DNA of 64,000 bases from Acidobacteriota bacterium (GTDB lineage Bacteria > Acidobacteriota > Blastocatellia > UBA7656). Position 1 is the first letter of the stretch, and each line of letters starts with the position of its first letter. Location of the stretch: contig JBFMDH010000015.1 in the NCBI GenBank assembly GCA_040754075.1, forward strand, positions 105,535 to 169,534. Direction: 5' to 3'. The translations under genes were made by a program, and so were the position numbers. Below the pieces are notes generated by a model. That model did no database searches and was not told the origin of the DNA. It was given only the letters and a program-made list of their open reading frames with translations. Shown here one piece after another: positions 61,545 to 64,000 of the stretch.

Positions 61545-63620
61545 CTAGTTAGCCAATTTGCTGGTCAAACCTTCTTTAGTCAAATTACTGACGACGCGTT
61601 CAACACAATCGGGCACGACTTCCCACGCGATTTCGCGTACCACACGGTCGCTCAATTGAGCGACGACGCGACGGACAATTTCATCAATCAGTTCTTGTGA
61701 CATTGCTCCTCCTTGATGAGTTACTTCTTTCGGTGAGGTTGAAGAAGGGAGTTCCTGAACGGAATCTTGCTGAATAGCTAAAGCCTGGGGTGCATCCTGA
61801 TTTACCACATGAGTTTCTTTGGGCGCTGCGACCGGCGCGACCGCTTCTACTACCGGTTGCAGCGGGGCGGCGGTTTCCAGATTGACCGGCGTGAAATCGG
61901 TCATCATCGCAACCGGTTCGGTGACCGCTTGATCAAGCCCGTTAAAGGATGAAGGGGTCTCGGTCAAATGATTCTCTGCTACCGCCGCTTCGGTTGCGGA
62001 TTGAAATACCTGCGGCGGCAATTCAGCAACCGGCGCGTCCGCTGGTTGAACGATTTCATAAGCTGTGGTCACTGGCGAATCTTGCAGGGCATCCGCAGTT
62101 GCAATCGGCTCGCCTGCTGCCGGTGCGGATTCAAAAGTTTCCGGTTCCTGAGTTGTAAAATTGAATTCATTGAATGCCGGCATCGTCTTCGTGGTTGGCT
62201 CAACCGAAGGTTGAACGGAATCGGCATCAACCGTCATTTCTATCGGTGTAGCCTGAGTATTACCGAGTTCAATTTCAGTAACCGGTGCGGGAACGGTTTG
62301 CGGTTCGGGTGTCGCATCCATCTGCGCTGATGCCGTTTCAACATAGGCATCTTCGAGTTCCAGTGGCGAGGACGCACTGAGTGTCGCATCCACCGGCAGG
62401 GGATTATCCAGAATATCGCCGAGTGGTTCATCCGTAGCGAGAAGTTCTGAATTCGCCGCAACCGCAGATAAATCGTTTTCGGTGGTGAATGTCGGTTCGG
62501 GCAGGGTTGCGGCTTGGTGATGAAGCCCGTCAGATTCAACCGGAGTGGGTTCCAATTCATTGGTGGTGAATTTCGATTCGGCAACCGCAACCGGCTGGTT
62601 AAGCGGTTCGGTAACGAATGTGTCGGCAATGGATGTCGATGGTTGTGGATATTCAACCTCAAAATCAAACCCGCCGTTTGCAGCAGATGGTTGCGGAGCT
62701 TCAACCGGCTCGAAATCGGCTGAACGGTCATCAAGCGGGTTGGTGTCTGGATTGATGTTTGCGGTTTCAGGCATATAGCTGCCAAGCACAAGCGTCGAAT
62801 CAACCGAGTTCTGTTGCTCGGCGAACGTTGAAAGCATCGGGTCGAGATTGATAGGCTCATCAATCTGAAACGTGGTTTCCGCTTGATTCGTGGTTTCCCA
62901 CTGCGCCGGTTGTGATGGCGCGGTCAGAGAAAATTCCGGCTGTTCCTGCATCGGTTCATTCACGAATACCGGCGGAAAAGCCTCGGTCAACGGCGCGGCT
63001 TCGGTGAAATTGGTGACGGCGGTCGGCGTAAAGGTCGCTTCCTGTGGCAGCGGTTGCGGCGCGAGCGGCGGAACTTCCTGATGCGTCAACGCCGGTGGAA
63101 AAGGGTCGCCCATTAATGCCGTATCCAGATTGAACGGCGGAACCGGAATGCTTGGCTGAGGGGGAAAGGCATTCATTTCCGGTTTGGTTTGATATGGCGA
63201 TGCCTGAGGCGTTACCGGTTGGGTGTGGTTGACCGATGAAGCGGCTTTCGGATGTTTGTCAATCAAGGATTTGACGGTTTCAACCAGCACGCGGGATTCA
63301 AACGGTTTGGTGAGGTGTGCATCGGCATGCACACGCCGCGCTTCGGCTTCGTTAAACGGCTCAAAAGCGCCGACCAGCAAAACCACCGGAACGGAATTAA
63401 GTTCGGGGTCTTGTTTAATGGTTTCGCATAGTTCATAACCGTTTTTACCGGGCATGAAAATGTCCGCCAGAACGAGGTCTGGATGAACCTCTTTTAAACG
63501 CCGTTCCGCCATATCGCCATTGCTGACCGAGACCACCTCTATCCCTTCATCTTGAAAGGTTAGATTGACGACCTTTTGAATCGTAATGCTGTCGTCGGCT
63601 AATAAGATTCTGCTTCCCAT
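61545..63620 (-). CDS. Response regulator with long acidic linker
   Basis: 691 residues. A CheY-like receiver domain (~1-120) has RILLADDSITIQKVV, the phosphorylated Asp in LVLADIFMPGKNGYE, Thr/Lys in HLTKPFES and so on. A ~500-residue Pro/Thr/Glu/Ala-rich low-complexity linker follows. The C-terminus (~640-691), EIVRRVVAQLSDRVVREIAW, has the form found in Acidobacteriota and Deltaproteobacteria regulators. The linker suggests a tether or a binding platform. ATG 63620 follows GGAGG. No adjacent histidine kinase is present. Confidence 0.88.
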   Translation of the reverse strand: MGSRILLADDSITIQKVVNLTFQDEGIEVVSVSNGDMAERRLKEVHPDLVLADIFMPGKNGYELCETIKQDPELNSVPVVLLVGAFEPFNEAEARRVHADAHLTKPFESRVLVETVKSLIDKHPKAASSVNHTQPVTPQASPYQTKPEMNAFPPQPSIPVPPFNLDTALMGDPFPPALTHQEVPPLAPQPLPQEATFTPTAVTNFTEAAPLTEAFPPVFVNEPMQEQPEFSLTAPSQPAQWETTNQAETTFQIDEPINLDPMLSTFAEQQNSVDSTLVLGSYMPETANINPDTNPLDDRSADFEPVEAPQPSAANGGFDFEVEYPQPSTSIADTFVTEPLNQPVAVAESKFTTNELEPTPVESDGLHHQAATLPEPTFTTENDLSAVAANSELLATDEPLGDILDNPLPVDATLSASSPLELEDAYVETASAQMDATPEPQTVPAPVTEIELGNTQATPIEMTVDADSVQPSVEPTTKTMPAFNEFNFTTQEPETFESAPAAGEPIATADALQDSPVTTAYEIVQPADAPVAELPPQVFQSATEAAVAENHLTETPSSFNGLDQAVTEPVAMMTDFTPVNLETAAPLQPVVEAVAPVAAPKETHVVNQDAPQALAIQQDSVQELPSSTSPKEVTHQGGAMSQELIDEIVRRVVAQLSDRVVREIAWEVVPDCVERVVSNLTKEGLTSKLAN

Positions 63621-64000
63621 CACACTCTTTCCCTCCGTGCCCTTACAGGCAAATGCAATTGAACGAAGATTGAAAACCTAAGGACTGTTGATTCGTTTGC
63701 GTCAAGCCGAGATGCGCTCGCTCAATTCGCAATAATAAAATTTTCCTTAGGGGCTAACAACTCAGAAGTGCCAATCAATCGTAAGGGCATTTACTTTATT
63801 TGATGATTGCGATAAATCCCACGCGGCATCATACCATAGACGTTTTATGGATGTCTCTACTTTAATGGGAATTGCCACGGCTGTAACAAAGTCTGAATTA
63901 GCGCCGCAAGATGAGCTTGAGCCCTTCAAGCGGTTGCGCACTATACTTTCTTCTCGCATCCGGCAGGTACTTGAAGCCTTGCCTTATGACTAAGCCGATG
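63621..64000. other. Upstream region and window end
   Basis: 380 bases. They probably hold the response-regulator promoter. A 48-codon frame (63846-63992, plus) starts with MDVSTLMGIATAVTK but lacks a ribosome site. A minus frame (63762-63959) is also weak. Nothing else is visible. Confidence 0.35.

Noticed and set aside
63762..63959. Minus-strand 65-aa frame at the window end
   Set aside because: Overlaps another weak frame, no ribosome site, no family.

Overview
The window reads as a chromosomal segment of a Gram-negative, menaquinone-type respiring soil or sediment bacterium, most likely Acidobacteriota near class Blastocatellia. This is inferred from gene content: Ser/Thr kinases fused to TPRs, CadC-like winged-helix/TolB-propeller proteins, a DUF5678/retropepsin gene pair, a CHAT-TPR protein, an ECF sigma/anti-sigma pair and many multihaem cytochromes. 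No rRNA or species marker is present.

Layout. 1-2.6 kb: end of a HEAT-repeat gene, rpsU, acyP, apt and three tRNAs (Pro-CGG, Arg-CCT, Pro-TGG). 2.7-18.2 kb: ankyrin protein, Ser/Thr kinase, a large exported M14-family peptidase followed by two small inserted gene cassettes, a CadC-like regulator, a WD40 protein and unknown proteins. 18.4-21.5 kb: Tat-exported vanadium-haloperoxidase/PAP2 protein, a peroxiredoxin whose catalytic cysteine codon is TGA with a SECIS-like hairpin (probable selenoprotein), and a PlsC-type acyltransferase. 21.7-28.7 kb: a minus-strand locus with a clostripain-type protease, a TPR-CHAT protein, an ECF sigma factor and a membrane anti-sigma-like protein. 28.9-34.2 kb: exported protein, suhB-like phosphatase, YheT-like hydrolase, deoB. 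34.3-47 kb: an eleven-gene minus-strand respiratory cluster encoding about 35 c-type haem sites, a beta-barrel, two NHL proteins, a parvulin chaperone, and a Rieske/cytochrome b pair with a membrane nonahaem cytochrome. 47.9-51.9 kb: exported TPR and helical proteins, a third inserted cassette and an exported protein. 52-63.6 kb: aminotransferase, YdeI-like protein, AT-rich HEPN-like gene, coaX, birA, nadC, valS, DUF4189 protein and a response regulator with a very long linker.

The respiratory cluster looks like one functional unit. A Rieske/b complex could pass quinol electrons to multihaem cytochromes and, through a beta-barrel, possibly across the outer membrane.

Three features are not explained by standard annotation. 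(1) A probable selenocysteine peroxiredoxin is broken in frame by TGA. (2) Small two-gene cassettes lie immediately behind host genes and are followed by a second copy of the host gene's last ~55 bp, at two loci and three cassettes. (3) A family of elements is built from 7-nt tandem units (GAGTCTG, GGGAGTC, CAGGATT, GATGAAC, AGGCAAR), mostly arranged as long inverted repeats; they lie between genes, form the C-termini of two enzymes, and interrupt the CHAT gene in frame.
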